Assembly (NCBI GenBank): GCA_033964015.1 | Contig: CM066925.1 | Span: forward strand, 8,974,204-9,038,203 | DNA: 64,000 bases | Direction of reading: 5' to 3' | Origin: Scolanthus callimorphus | Taxonomy: Eukaryota > Cnidaria > Anthozoa > Actiniaria > Edwardsiidae | Shown: positions 46,098 through 58,510 of the stretch, one piece after another | Position numbering within the stretch: the first letter of the stretch is position 1 | Layout of the letters: the number at the start of each line of letters is the position of its first letter | Translations under genes and position numbers: made by a program | The notes under the pieces: generated by a model | Database searches by the model: none | Seen by the model: only the letters and a program-made list of their open reading frames with translations | What the model was told of the DNA's origin: nothing

Positions 46098-47594
46098 GTA
46101 CGGTGGCCCACAGGTACCACCCTAAATAGAGCAAACTCACGGCAAAATAAGCAAACTCACGGCAAGATAGAGCAAACTGACGGCAAGATAGAGCAAACTC
46201 ACGGCAAGATAGAGCAAACTCAGGGCAAGATAGAGCAAACTCACGGCAAGATAGAGCAAACTCACGGCAAAATAGAGCAAACTCACGGCAAAATAGAGCA
46301 AACTCACGGCAAAATAGAGCAAACCCACGGCAAAATAGAGCAAACTGACGGCACAATAGAGCAAACTCACGGCAAAATAGAGCAAACCCACGGCAAGATA
46401 GAGCAAACTCACGGCAAGATAGAGCAAACTCACGGCAAAATAGAGCAAACCCACGGCAAGATAGAGCAAACTCACGGCAAAATAGAGCAAACTGACGGCA
46501 AAATAGAGCAAACTGACGGCAAAATAGAGCAAACTCACGGCAAAATAGAGCAAACTGACGGCAAAATAGAAAATAGAGCAAAGGTTACACGTTGGTCATC
46601 TGGCCTACCTGTGGGACGAGAGGGATTGGGTTCAAGAATGTGATCCCGCAAGGGCAACCTCGTCCCCAGGGTCTTCTCGGTCGTTTTTCAAAATGGCGGT
46701 TAGCTCAGAGAACAACCTCGTCCCCAGGGTCTTCTCGGTCGTTTTTCAAAATGGCGGTTAGCTCAGAGAAGACCCTGGGGGAGGCTGAGTCACATGACCG
46801 TTTCGAAACAAAGGACAAATCTCGTTCTCATGACCTCAAACAATAGTCACGTGACTCAGCCTCCCCCAGGGTCTCCCGAGCTAACCGCCATTTTGAAAAC
46901 GACCGAGAAGACCCTGGGGACGAGGTTGTTCTCTGAGCTAACCGCCATTTTGAAAAACGACCGAGAAGACCCTGGGGACGAGGTTGTTTTCTGAGCTAAC
47001 CGCCATTTTGGAAAACGACCGAGAAGACCCTGGGGACGAGGTTGTGATTAGCCCAGCGCTAACACGCATGCGCATAACATTCAGGAACCTAGTCACCAAT
47101 TCCTCTCGTCCTTTGACACAGGTTTCACGACTGCCGTGAATTTGCTCAACTTTTAACCTCTTGCTCTATTTTGCCGTGAGTTTGTTCTATCTTGCCGTGA
47201 GTTTGTTCTATTTCGCCGTGAGTTTGCTCTATTTTGCCGTGAGTTTGTTCTATCTTGCCGTGAGCTTGCTCTATCTTGCCGTGAGTTTGTTCTATTTCGC
47301 CGTGAGTTTGCTCTATTTTGCCGTGAGATTGCTCTATCCTGCCGTGAGTTTGTTCTATTTCGCCGTGAGTTTGCTCTATTTTGCCGTGAGTTTGCTCTTC
47401 TTGCCGTTGGTTTGCTCTATCTTGCCGTGAGTTTGCTCTATCTTGCCGTGAGTTTGCTCTATCTTGCCGTGAGTTTGCTCTATCTTGCCGTGAGTTTGCT
47501 CTATCTTGCCGTGAGTTTGCTCTATCTTGCCGTGAGCTTGCTTATTTTGCCGTGAGTTTGCTCTATTTAGGGTGGTACCTGTGGGCCACCGTAC
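46098..47594. mobile_element. Foldback element with 21-bp repeats in its arms
   Basis: The ends are inverse copies (gtacggtggcccacaggtac ... gtacctgtgggccaccgtac). Each arm is then about 20 copies of a 21-bp unit, agcaaactcacggcaaaatag, in opposite orientation (46131-46578 and 47155-47572). The ~570-bp middle holds other repeats: two direct and three inverted copies of cccagggtcttctcggtcg followed by aaaatggcggttagctcag. Long ORFs of IEQTHGK or FAVSLLY type are array artefacts. Confidence 0.85.
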
Positions 47595-48476
47595 TCTTCA
47601 CATTCTTCCTAATTTTGAGTCGTTATATTGGCATTTCTGCATTTCAGCCCCAAATTTACCTTTTGTATTTATTACAAGCGCGAGGACTCTTCAACAATGC
47701 GTATAGTCTTCTTCAATTCGTTTAAATACAATTTGTTTTCGTTTTATGTTTCGATAGCTTTTTATTGCGTTTTTAAACATATAATGCATGCCAAAAGGCG
47801 TTTTTAAGAACTACGGAACGGAAAACAAGACGTGTATTTTAGTGTAATGAGGGTTTTCCATTTTTTTTGAAGTGATTAACATTTACCTTTTCAATTTTCT
47901 AATTTACATTAATTTCTATACTTCATGATATTTTGTTCATCATTTTTTAACACTTCCAAATCAAGCTTCAGCTTTGAACTTGATGAAAAATGTCCTTTCC
48001 TTAATAGGAGGCTCTCATAGCAGTTTTTCATGTGAAAACGCACAGAGCGGAAAGCCACTTTAAAGTAAACATGCTATGGATTGTCCTTCGTGTTTTTTTT
48101 TTGTTTACATTTATGCATCTATGACAAAGAGAATTTCGGCAAAACCCGAAAGACGTCAGGCTATTACTTGCATAAAGCATTACTTGGATAAAGTTTGAAG
48201 AAAAAGTGTCATCGCGTTTTCGAAATAAAGCGCGGTCATTTATTTTTTTCGTCAAAAATTAGAATTTTATATTAGCCTAGCAGCTTGATGCTCAACAGTA
48301 CAAAGACCGATACATTTTCTTTAAGCAGCGAAATTTCAGAGCCACTGCTTGTTCCGCTCACGATCCCCATCTAAGAACTTTTGAAACTCAACTTTTGCTC
48401 ACGCCAAACTCAAACAACTATAATCCTGCGTTTTAATATCATTTTGGGTATCATTTTAGTTTGGATATCATTTTGT

Positions 48477-48643
48477 ATATATAATTGGACTCCATGCTGT
48501 CCAATTAAGAAAACAATTGATTGATTCAGAGGAATTCCAAAATTGGACGAGGCCGCAGGCCAAGTCAAAATTGGAGTTCCGAGGAATTATCCATTTTTTC
48601 TTAATTGGACAAGCATGGAGTCCTGTTATTTATTAATTATATA
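48477..48643. mobile_element. Hairpin MITE, 167 bp
   Basis: Ends tatataattggactccatgc and its near-inverse; inner pairs tccaattaagaaaa and ttttcttaattgga. Confidence 0.65.
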
Positions 48644-48659
48644 GGGAATGATAAAATGC

Positions 48660-49640
48660 CGAAAGTGTCCAATTTCAGTGTCCAATTTCAAAATAATTGG
48701 ACAGTTGACAACAATGGCTTCTGTACTGGCTATATAATTAAAAGTAATAATTCTGCCGTCGGCTTCCGCTAGTCATCCTTCTACCAGGGCCCGATATTAA
48801 TAGTATCAAGAAAGTGCTGTCGTTTTTATGGCAATTCCGCACGGGTTGCCTGTGGTGTTCAAAACGTGACTCAGGCCCCTCGGCGGGGGGTAAAAACAAA
48901 ATGGCGACCAAGAGAAGGATGTTTCTCGATTATCTGCAAGTTTTGGTCAATTTTCCTGCTTTTTTCGCTAAGATATGAGGAAAAGTACTTACAGACCTTC
49001 CAAATAAGGTAAGGGGAATTTCCTAATAAGGAAGTTTTGCAACGTCGGCAAAACGACAGCTTTTGGCGAAATTTTCTTGATATGACATTTAGTAGCCCAA
49101 AACCGATATTTAGTCGCCACATAACCGTAGAGACTTCAGCTGATCGTAAAAAGATAGGGTGCCATTTGACGACTAGCTCTAAATTTTTTGTCGCCAAACC
49201 CCCAAATTGGCGACCATATGACCTGCCTTCGATTAGTCCAAGGAGTGGTCAATTCAATATTGCCTTGGCGATTCCCAGCAAGGAAATTGTAATATCAATT
49301 TTCCTGGACCTGAAAAATAATCGTTCTAGGCCAGAAAGCCAAAGGATGCTTAAAATCATTTTGGTTGAATTTTGAAAGCCAAAGGATACTAGCCAAAGCC
49401 GGGATAATAACTTTAGTTGATTTTGCAATCAATGTCGACCCACTGAAGTAGCCGATCCGGCGTTTTATTTTGATTAAATATAAATATAATTCTCTACAGT
49501 TTATTTATTTTGATTGACAGCTACAAATCACCTGCAATAGCCCATCGCAACATTGAATCTATAACAGGCGCCGGCATAGGAATGCATACAGTGGTCCGCT
49601 ATTTTGTCCGCCTAGCAATAGAACCCAGCGAAAAGCATTT
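48660..49640. other. No gene recognised
   Basis: Two overlapping antisense ORFs of about 110 codons at 48871-49375 show no recognised motif. Sequence such as aaaatggcgaccaagag is common in repeats. Confidence 0.4.
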
Positions 49641-49644
49641 CCGT

Positions 49645-51590
49645 AATGTATTGTATTGTATTGTATTGTATCCCTATCTTATATTTAGCTATTCAACGGT
49701 CACAAAAGATACTGTTGTGTAAGGGTTTCCTGTAATATATACCGAATATAGGATTAACCATCGGGCGTCAAGGATGGGAAAGGCATCTCATCTGAGTCGG
49801 TATTCAACCATATTTTAAATAGGATTTCCATGAGAATAAGAAATTTTTAGTAGCTTTTTTATTTTCTATTGTTCAGATTTTGTTCTTGTGCGTATATTGT
49901 TCGTCCTTCCTAATGAAGGCTTTTGTGGGTAATATACGAGGGCTATAATACCGAATATAGAATTTATACCCTCGGCCGTCTGAAGGATTTAGAACATGGA
50001 ATTTTTTTAGCCTTTTATTTACTATTACTCAACTTAGTGGCCTTCTTGGGGGCCTTTTTTTGCGCATTTTATTACGAAAAACCAAAAAAAATATCCTAAA
50101 CGCGAATTTACTGTCGAAAATCTTGAGTTATTATACTTGAGTTATTTTACTAAAACTTCGTCTCGGTTACTATTCGCCGACGGAAATCTCGTCTTACTGT
50201 CAAACCAGGACGAGATGGAGGTTTGACGGGAAATCGTCTGAATTTATCCGTCTTATTTCTCCGTCGAAACGATGTTTGACAATTACATTCATTCCAATTG
50301 TACGTTCCCGGGGGGGGGACTCCCAATATTTTAGACGGGGGTGCTCGTCGGGAAAATTGATTTTGACCCTAAGGGATAGCAAAATGGGTGTGGCAAACAG
50401 CAAATTTACCCCTAAAAGAAAGCAAATTTGGCGTGGCGACCGCCGAATTTACCCCTAAAAGATAGGCAAATTTGGCAGGTCAAAACAAATAAAAGCGAAA
50501 TTTTAGGTCTTTTAGGGTTTTCAACCAAGTTTCCTTTGTAAATATCGGTTCTGGTGTCAGTACCAATATATTTCTGGGCAAGGACTGGTCTGAGACTCCC
50601 CTTAGGGATAGGGCTGATTTTAAACACCCCTAAGAGATAGCACGTCTGTCAATTTTATACCCTAAGGGATAGGACGAGCACCCCCGTCTGAAAATATTGG
50701 GAGTCCCCCCCCGGGTGTACGTTTCTATGAGGCCCTCGTAAACCTGATCAAACACTAACAGTAATGTTAAGTAACATTTGCATAAGCATACTTGAGTCAA
50801 TAACTTATAAGTTCGATATTAAAGTACCCAGGCGCGGATCTAGACATTCGCCGACAATCACGGAGCCCGAGGCTCTGTTTTAGTATAATTGCCCCACAAG
50901 TGATTCATAAGATGTTTTTGTTGGATTTTTTCACGATCGTAAAAACTCGCGCGAGCACTCCCAATCCTTTCAATGTAAGGTCCCCAATGATCCCCAAAAC
51001 GTATTTACGCCCGCGAAGCTGAAACAAATTCGCTGAAACGTACAAAACGCTCAAAAGCTGTAACATTTATTACCTCAATATTACTGCTGTAATATTGCTG
51101 CTGAAATAGATTCGCTGTAGCAGAAACAAATTCGCTAAAAGTTTGTGGAAAGCCTACACAAGGAAAGTTTGGCAGAAAAAAAATCGCTGTAGCAAGGGAT
51201 GTACCCGATTACGAGTCTAAACGAGAACTGCAAACGAAGGAAACTCGAAGATAACTTTTTACGGGGACGAGACTACATGACGTGGCAAGAATGTTCGAGG
51301 GCTCCTACACGTGGCCAACCAAGCTTGAAAAAACAATCCGCGGGGGGGTTACTCCTGATTGCTGGGTAGGGTATGCCGCCGAAGTATCCAAAACCTGACC
51401 CTATCAGAGACCAAAAATCCTCCTTTTCGTCTATACCCTACCATAGACCTACAGTTAAAAATGTATACCCTACCGCAGACCTAAAGTTAGTCACCAGGGT
51501 GGTCCAGTTGATCAAAGCGGAATTGTGTTAATCATGTAGAGGGTTTAAAATAAACTTTCTTTATCACTAATGCGGCACAACTTTGATTGA
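49645..51590. repeat. Repeat block R1, copy 2
   Basis: Starts with a (tattg)n LINE-type tail, then matches 31321-32125 and 34018-34770 as one continuous block lacking the 1.9 kb between them in copy 1. It carries an extra 411-bp MITE. Confidence 0.8.
50306..50716. mobile_element. MITE with tcccggggggg ends and 6-bp TSD
   Basis: Inverse ends (tcccgggggggggactccca / tgggagtcccccccccgggt) flanked by gtacgt at 50300-50305 and 50717-50722. Copy 1 of R1 has an uninterrupted ttacgttt at the same place (about 32000), an empty-site comparison that supports the boundaries. Confidence 0.85.
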
Positions 51591-51985
51591 AATTTGTTTC
51601 TAGGATATAGCCATATTGAAATACATACCCTATCATATTGAAATACATACCCTATCAGAGACCAAAGAAGCGAAAAACGATACCCTACCGGAGACCTAAC
51701 GAGCCCAAAACCATACCCTTATGCGGCACATACCCGTATACCATATATGAGGGAGTACCCCCCCTCATTCTTAAGTGGTTAAGAGACTTAAGTGGTTCAA
51801 GGAGGAGAATGAATGGAGACGACAAGGAACGTATACTTAATTGTAGAATTGCTAGGTCTTGTGAAGAGCAGAGCGTAGAATTGAGTCGAACAGAGTTCAA
51901 ACGTCTTATCAGGCGGATGTTCTCATACCAACTGATGATTTGTTAATGTGTTGATCTCTTACATATCTACCACCGCTGGGGTCCA

Positions 51986-53126
51986 ATGAGAATAATGATG
52001 CGTTTGACGGGAATTCCAAGATCTTCGCGACTACTGTTGACATTTTCAGGATTAGTGTTCATTTTTGTTTGGTGGGTTATCCAGCTACACACTGACAAAG
52101 CTGATTCAGTTACCATGTACAACACAAAAATTAACTCAGCAGTAGATATGGACACGTTAAGGCACGGAAAACTCAACAAAGAACTTCTAAGAACTTCACA
52201 TAAACTCTTCGGGATCGTAAATATTCATCGCTGGAAAAATATCTGCCCCTCGTCTCCAGCATTGCTTCGTCACTATCCCCAGTTTCCGCTCCGCCCCGAG
52301 AAGCGAAAGCTCGTTTACACCGAGACACGTTTGCGCATTGCACTGCACGGAATGGATTTCTCATCACAAAGAGTCATGGGGTATTTTTGTCCTTTTTGCA
52401 CGGGGGAATACGAGTATCGCCTCCATTCAAGACGGCCTTCCGAGCTTTGGCTAAGCACAAGTGAGGATCCAGCAACGGCGAGACGATTTCTCAAAAATGG
52501 GCAGTCAAATGTGGCAGAGCATGTGCATGGACAAAAGTATTACTTTGAGATTTTACACACAAAGGAAAAGGATTTTAGCGATAAGGTAGAGATTAGCTTC
52601 AAATTGAAAGTCGAAAAGGGAAGACGACAAGCAATGTGTTTCTCCCTACTGACGCCGTTTCTGTCTTACGAAGATGACCGTAAAATCTCCTCCTTGACAG
52701 CACTTGACGACCCAACGTCAAACATGGAGTATTGAATAAACTTGAAGCATCGCCAGTGGCAGAATTCCCCACGTATAAATTCAAGGTTAAAACGACGAGA
52801 ATGTTACATGCCGTCCCAACAGGTTCTACGAACATTAACGATTTCTTGTCACTACCATTTATCGATAACGCTTTCTTGTTGGCTTCTTTTGGCGAGTGCA
52901 TCTATGAGCCTGTTTATCTAGGAAAACGGGATTATAATCAATATAAAGGTGCATTATTTGGCATATGGTCTGATATCTATGCGTACGTGTGGCCGCCCGA
53001 TGGCTCCTCTGACTATATCATCTGTCATCATGACCAAATGCTATGCCAAGGCAACCAAATTATTCCTGTTAGGGAAGTCAGGCACGTTATCGGTCTGTTC
53101 ATGGATGCTCTACATACACATGCAAG
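51986..53126 (+). CDS. B4GALNT-like exon 1: anchor, PA14 region, frame break
   Basis: ATG at 51986; a second in-frame ATG is at 51995 (MRIMM). The first frame ends PTSNMEY-stop at 52733-52735. The protein clearly continues one frame over as NKLEASPVAEFPTYKFK and TRMLHAVPTGSTNINDF, with no splice sites between, so one base is missing (or two extra) near 52725-52735. Ends in phase 2 at donor gtaata. Confidence 0.85.
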
Positions 53127-56100
53127 GTAATAATGCCATAGACTGGGCTCGCTTTTCGCAATTTGTCGGATTGCTTGTTTCTTGGGCTGCAAATTGTTTG
53201 ATTAAGCTGAAGGAAAAGGAAAATCTTATAGCAGGCGGTTGCTGGGATTCAAGATTCAATATTCAATGTTGCCTCTGTAAGGGACGTGTCATTATTTACC
53301 GGGGGAGGGCTCCCATTTTTTCAAACAAGGCTAAAAAAAATTAGGACCTCCCCTTGAACATAATAAAAGAAAGTGACCCTCCCTCAGTCGTAGGTAAAAA
53401 AATTGTGACCCTCCCCATGTAATTTATATTTTCTGAAAAACCTGTCAGATCATGACTCTTGTCCGAGTGATGCAACGTCTTTTTCTTTTTGTAATAGAAA
53501 TACTTTTTTCTTACTTCTGTCAAAGCTAAGGAATCGCGGTCATTATTGTGAGAGGATTTTGGGTAAACATTTAAAATGCAGTGATCCTCAACTCTATAAG
53601 TACAATGATTGACGTGATCCCTCCCTTAACCCAATTAAGACTGGGCTTTTTTTGATAATCTGTGACTGGGGGGGGTGGGGAACCACTGAAGCTATGATCA
53701 TCAAACTTTCACACAATGACCATGAGCCTAAGACAAATCACCACACCTATTTTTGTCACGTGGGAGCAAAATGTGACGTCACAATGACGTCATTCTTAAG
53801 TTTTTATCAAATTTTAAGTTATTTCAATAAACGTCCGAAAACTTGGTAAATATTACAATGATTAACGTGATCCCTCCCTTAATAGACACGCGAAAAACAT
53901 TAGGACCCTCCCCCCCCGCTAATAAATAATGACACGTCCCTCATGCATGATTGCTGTCGAACGGCTTTAACCGACAACATTTGGTTAAACAGGCTGTGTC
54001 CGCTACTCCTTTGGTATTGTTTTCGCTCGAATTTCGTGTAGAAATCTCTTAATAAATATCTAAAAACAGCATTTCATACTTTTTTCTTTTCTACAGAACG
54101 TACTCTCTCCTGGATGTCGTAAAAATTGAGCGCAAAGTGAACAAACTAAATAAAAGAAATGCTGAAGTTGAAGGATATCGATATTTTATTGATCTGGTCA
54201 TCTTCGAGAAGGAAACAGAGAAAAGAGTCAGAGTCTCTGAGTACTTTTACTTGCAAAGAAATCAAACTAAACTGTGCAGGCCTTCATCGTTTTCATGGAA
54301 CCCTAGTACTCCTATATATGTTATACTGACAGCGAAAAACCAAGGAACATGGGTAGAGCATTTCATCCGGGATATGCACAACATAATCAAGAAGTCACGT
54401 GCACACAATGTGCACTTTATTATCGCAGATTACAACAACAATGGTCTTGATATTGCGGCCGAGTTCCGAAGGTAAGATGCACAAAGCTTTATTACCTTGT
54501 AGATGCTTGAATTGGCTTGCAGTTTGGAGAACTGAATACAAATGTTCAAACGTTTTAATCATCAAAACTAAGGAGACCATGAATAGGAGTTTGAATACCT
54601 ATTTTTTAAAGACTGTCTATTTTTCGGTCTTAATACACGTGGTAAGGAGTTCTTTCCCCTGTCCTTGATTTCTCTTTGAAACCGCTAAAAATACCTGAGT
54701 AAAATAAAAAAGTACGACGCGTGCCCCTATCCTATCATATCGACATGAGTAGATCCCCCCCCCCCCCCCACCCCCAGATGATTGCTACTATTTCCTGTTT
54801 CGTTTGATCACGTCTTTTTGTTCATATTCAAAAGGAGAGGCCTACATAACTACACTATTATGAAGCTACAGGGAATGTTCCACAAAACTTACGCAATAAA
54901 CCAGGCAGTATCACAGATCCACGATAATAACTCTATTGTGTTTCTGTTTGACCTACATTTACGTTCACCCGTGCACTTGTTCGAGATGGTCAGAAAGGTA
55001 ATACATCGGATAAATACGCGAATTAGAGAGTCTGTGTCAGCCGCCATTTTGACAGCATAGCAACATAACCAAGTCGGAGAAAGCATCCATTTCCATCGCC
55101 TGATTTAGAGAATATACAGCAATTTTCTCGATTGAATTTGGTAAATCAAATCTGAAACTCTGTTTTTAGATGTTAATTTTGAGATTTTTACACGTAATTC
55201 GTCTTCTAATATCAAACGAAAACAATAACAGGGGAGTGGCTTAAATGGGCTCTTTAATAGGACCGGATAGAAGAACTCCGAGGTATATGGTTCTACCTAA
55301 CCTGGTTCTCATCCACTACGGTAGAGTTCGTTGCCACGTCCTACCTCCGCGTCTGATCAACGTCACGGATTCAAATCTTCTGTCACAGACAGGTCGATTT
55401 GCCGTGGAAACGGTCGCTCCAAGAGTGTTAGAGAGGCTTTGGGCGGGAACTGCTTCAAGGATCTCCTAGGAACTCGCGCATAATCAGTGATGCCAAATCT
55501 TCTTTCATTAATGAAATTGAGACTGGCTGTAACTGGGAAAATGTAGGCTGCTGCTAGGATCTCCTAGGAACTGACAGATTATCGAAAGGAACTCCCAATT
55601 TGTAAAGACGAACTTGATTGCTATATTTCCCAATAGCTAGAAGAATCTAGGATAACTCGGGAAATCCTAGGATTTGCCAAATCTTGGGAGTTCAACTCGC
55701 ACGGACCTCTTCAACTGTTGAAATCGCTGAAAATGTACATTTCCTTTGCCCTGACATCAGGGAAGATATACGACTGACCTACCATCCATATTCCAACAGT
55801 TTGCTGAGGGATTTCTTTTCTCAAAACACCAAAAACAGAGTACCATTCCCTCTAGCAAGTAGAATCGGCGAAGCTCTTGTAACTGGCAAGAACTCTGATT
55901 GGCCGAGAGTTGTTGAAAGTCCCCTTGTGATTGGTTCAAATTCCCACGTGATTCTCATCAATAACTTTTCAATCCGTGACGTTAATCAGGTAGGAAGTGC
56001 AATGTACTCTACCGAAGCGGATGAGAACCAGGCTAGTCTCTCCACAGGGTACCCGACTAACTTTGCATAGGCCATGATAACCGTGATTTTGAACCCAGGC

Positions 56101-58234
56101 GGAGGTAGGATTTGGAGGAGGTTTTGACACAAAAGTGGAAACAATTTCTAGTTAGAGTATTTAAAAAACGATGCAATTTCCTTGTTTGAAGCATTTTTTG
56201 AAAAATCTTGAAAAAATAAAGAGTTAGGGATAACACCGAAAGGAAATTCCCAAGGAAACCTGAAACAATAATTTTTCAAAGTTGTCCACTTATATTAATT
56301 GTATGGATTTGGACAAATTTCAGCATTCATTTTCGATGTTTGGTGTTTGCAGAAATGGATTTTGTTTAGATCAGAAATCAAAAACAGTAGGACAGAAGTC
56401 TACACTATGATTTCGATCAAAGTTGTGCCGCATCAAGTAATAAAGACAGTTTATTTTAAAACTTTTACATTAAGCAATAAAAGTACTTTCCGCGTGCTCT
56501 CTGCTTTCTTACAAACACGAGGGGGATGTTGGGAGAACTGATCAAAACTTGAAAGACACGAGCCGCAGGCGAGTGTCTTTCAAGTTTTATCAGTTCGACC
56601 AACATTCCCCGAGTGTTTGTAAGAAACCTGAGAGCACGCAGAAAGTATTTTTATTGCTTTTAGAAAATAACATACACACGCGCGACAGCGTTGCGTGACA
56701 ATCGTGTTTCTCAGGTCTCTTACAAACACGCTTTTTAACCAATCAGAATGCGCACATTCACAATACAACATAGGTGTTATTTTCTAATGATTAACAAAAT
56801 TTCGCTTTGATGGCGACCAACCGGACCACCCTTAGTGACTCACTTTAGGTCTGCGGAGGGCAGGGTATACAATTCTAACCGTTCTGACACCTCCCTGGTA
56901 GGGTATAAAAAACGAGGGCTTATGGTCTCTGATAGAGTCAGGCTTTGGAGACCTTGGCGGCACACCACTACCAAAAGTCAGTGGAGTACTCCTCTCCCCT
57001 ACCCCCGGCCGCAAACGATCAGATCACGTATTTTTAAAAAGAGTGAACATGCACTGTGCAGATTTTAATGTTGCAGCCTATCCAAGCCAATCAAGAAGGA
57101 GCCCTCCCTAGACAACTGCTTATCCTAGAATAAGGGATATAATTATCATCATCGACGGGGGGCTGTTTTTTTCACTCTCTTTTGCAGCACACCATCCAGG
57201 GACGAACCACTTTTACTCCAATATTATTCCGACTCGTCACATGTGCATCTCCAGTTGACGGAAACTCCTGGCACAAAGGATACTGGGAACGGAGAGGATA
57301 CGGAATATTCAGTAAGGCGGTGTTTCCCTAGAGAAGTGATTTCTGACGTAATATGGCTGGTTTCCATAATATATAGTCGTATCGCATTCATTCAGTTGTT
57401 TCCATATGGTGGTCCGAGTTTGGAAAACAATTCCTACGACTAATTATTATGGACGATATGTGGAAACCAGCCTTCAAGGCCTGTAAGATTTTTTCTCAAT
57501 TTAGCGAAAAAAGCAATGAAATTCACAAAAAGAAATGGCCGCCTTTTTATTTTGTTTTGGGCCATGTTCACAGGCATAATCACAGGCAGACAGCGCTTCA
57601 CAGTGTTTCACTGCACAGTGATTAATTTTTGCAAACTATATTCACTTATTAAGCATGTTGACTTTTACGAACACTCTACAAATGGGAAAATTACCTGAAA
57701 TATTGCGCGAAACCAATGCCCAAAGAAGTGTGACTAGTGTTGCGTGTCATAAATTGCAGCGCCGATATCTGGGGAGCAAAACAACAGCAAACCGATCAAC
57801 TTTGGGGTGAAGAGACCTCAGTTGGTCTGAAGAGCACTGTTTCAAAGAGTCTATAGATTCAAAGTTGGGATTTTGATGACGTCATGTGAACACCAAGAAT
57901 TACCCAGTATTAGCAATATAGGATACACATGATAATGAAAAGAAACTGGTTGTTGTATGGGTGATTCTAAACAAATCTAAATGTCAATTAAGTAATCTTT
58001 TGCATTAAAAAAATGCGAAGACGTTATTCAATATTTTCTATTCCAGGCACCTATAAATCTGACTGGACCACGTTCGGAGGGATGAACGAAACGTACAGCA
58101 ATAAATGGGGAGGCGAAGACTGGGAGATGGCTGACAGGGTGCTAAATCAAGGGCTTGATTTTGAACGGGTTCTTGTGCCTGGGCTTTATCATTTCTATCA
58201 TGACAAGGCTTCCATGTGGGACAAGGCCACATAA
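51986..58234 (+). CDS. B4GALNT3/4-like beta-1,4-N-acetylgalactosaminyltransferase
   Basis: Five exons: 51986-53126, 54097-54471, 54838-54997, 57188-57311 and 58047-58234; about 660 residues. It is a type II Golgi protein: short cytosolic tail, signal anchor around residues 17-35 (LLLTFSGLVFIFVWW), then a PA14-like region (GYFCPFCTGEYEYRL, SELWLSTSEDPATA) and a catalytic domain (STPIYVILTAKNQGTWVEHF; VFLFDLHLRSPVHL; NKWGGEDWEMADRV; ending HFYHDKASMW). DLH replaces a DXD, as in human B4GALNT3/4, which add GalNAc to terminal GlcNAc (LacdiNAc). It is shorter than the human enzymes (about 1,000 residues). There is one frame break at about 52732. Either a recent mutation or a sequence error; otherwise the gene looks functional. 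Confidence 0.85.
53629..53850. mobile_element. Truncated copy of the 18003-18478 MITE
   Basis: Starts aacccaattaagactgggct; matches the first half of that element through catgagcctaagacaaatca, then is cut short. It lies in intron 1 of the B4GALNT-like gene. Confidence 0.75.
54097..54471 (+). CDS. B4GALNT-like exon 2: start of catalytic domain
   Basis: 375 bp, acceptor tttctacag, donor gtaaga. Contains VKIERKVNKLNKRNAEV and PIYVILTAKNQGTWVEHF, the first strand of the GT-A fold, ending AAEFRR. Confidence 0.9.
54838..54997 (+). CDS. B4GALNT-like exon 3: DLH motif
   Basis: 160 bp (163 if the upstream AG is used). Encodes GLHNYTIMKLQGMFHK and IVFLFDLHLRSPVHLF. The acceptor is a tandem aaggag, so splicing at 54835 or 54838 adds or drops one arginine. 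Donor gtaata. Confidence 0.88.
54998..57187 (+). other. B4GALNT-like intron 3
   Basis: The exons on each side join in phase 0 (EMVRK / HTIQG), so the ORFs at 55245-55469 and 55684-56070 are intronic. It contains the hairpin at 56455-56668. Confidence 0.7.
56455..56668. mobile_element. Hairpin MITE, ~214 bp
   Basis: Inverse arms with gcgtgctctctgctttctta, cttgaaagacactcgcctgcg-type centre and aaaagtactttc ends. Confidence 0.75.
57188..57311 (+). CDS. B4GALNT-like exon 4
   Basis: 124 bp; acceptor ctcttttgcag, donor gtaagg. Encodes HTIQGRTTFTPILFRL and GYWERRGYGIF, matching the HCVEGKxxFxPxxxRL and GYWExxGxGxF segments of the family. Confidence 0.88.
58047..58234 (+). CDS. B4GALNT-like exon 5: WGGEDWE and C-terminus
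   Basis: 188 bp; acceptor ctattccag. Encodes TYKSDWTTFGGMNETYS, NKWGGEDWEMADRV and PGLYHFYHDKASMWD; stop TAA at 58232-58234. An R1-type repeat begins 14 bp after the stop, so the 3' UTR is repeat-derived. Confidence 0.92.
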
Positions 58235-58247
58235 CTGTCATAGATCC

Positions 58248-58510
58248 CTACCTTATATTTAGCTATTCAACAGTCAGAAAAGATACTGTTGTGTGAAGGT
58301 TACCTGTAATACCGAAATAGGATTACACCATCGGACGTCAAGGATGGATAAGGCATCTCCTCTGAGTAGAGGTATTCAACCATGTTTTCAAAGAACGTGA
58401 AATGTTTAGTAACTTTTTTATTTTCTATTGCTCAAATTTTGATCTTGTGCGTATATCTGTTCGTCCTCTCTAATGAAGTTTTTTGTACCCTCGGGCGTCT
58501 GAAGGATATG
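58248..58510. repeat. Repeat R1, copy 3 (diverged)
   Basis: tccctaccttatatttagct onward matches the start of R1 copies 1 and 2 with more changes and small deletions. It forms the probable 3' UTR of the B4GALNT-like gene. Confidence 0.75.

Noticed and set aside
46131..46578. Regular 21-bp repeats considered as a CRISPR array
   Set aside because: No spacers, unit too short, eukaryotic context, and mirrored by an inverted partner.
46068..46643. Opposing 187- and 191-codon ORFs
   Set aside because: Both come from the 21-bp (7-codon) array, which stays open on both strands.
55684..56070. 128-codon plus-strand ORF
   Set aside because: Lies in B4GALNT-like intron 3, whose flanking exons join directly in phase 0; no family resemblance.
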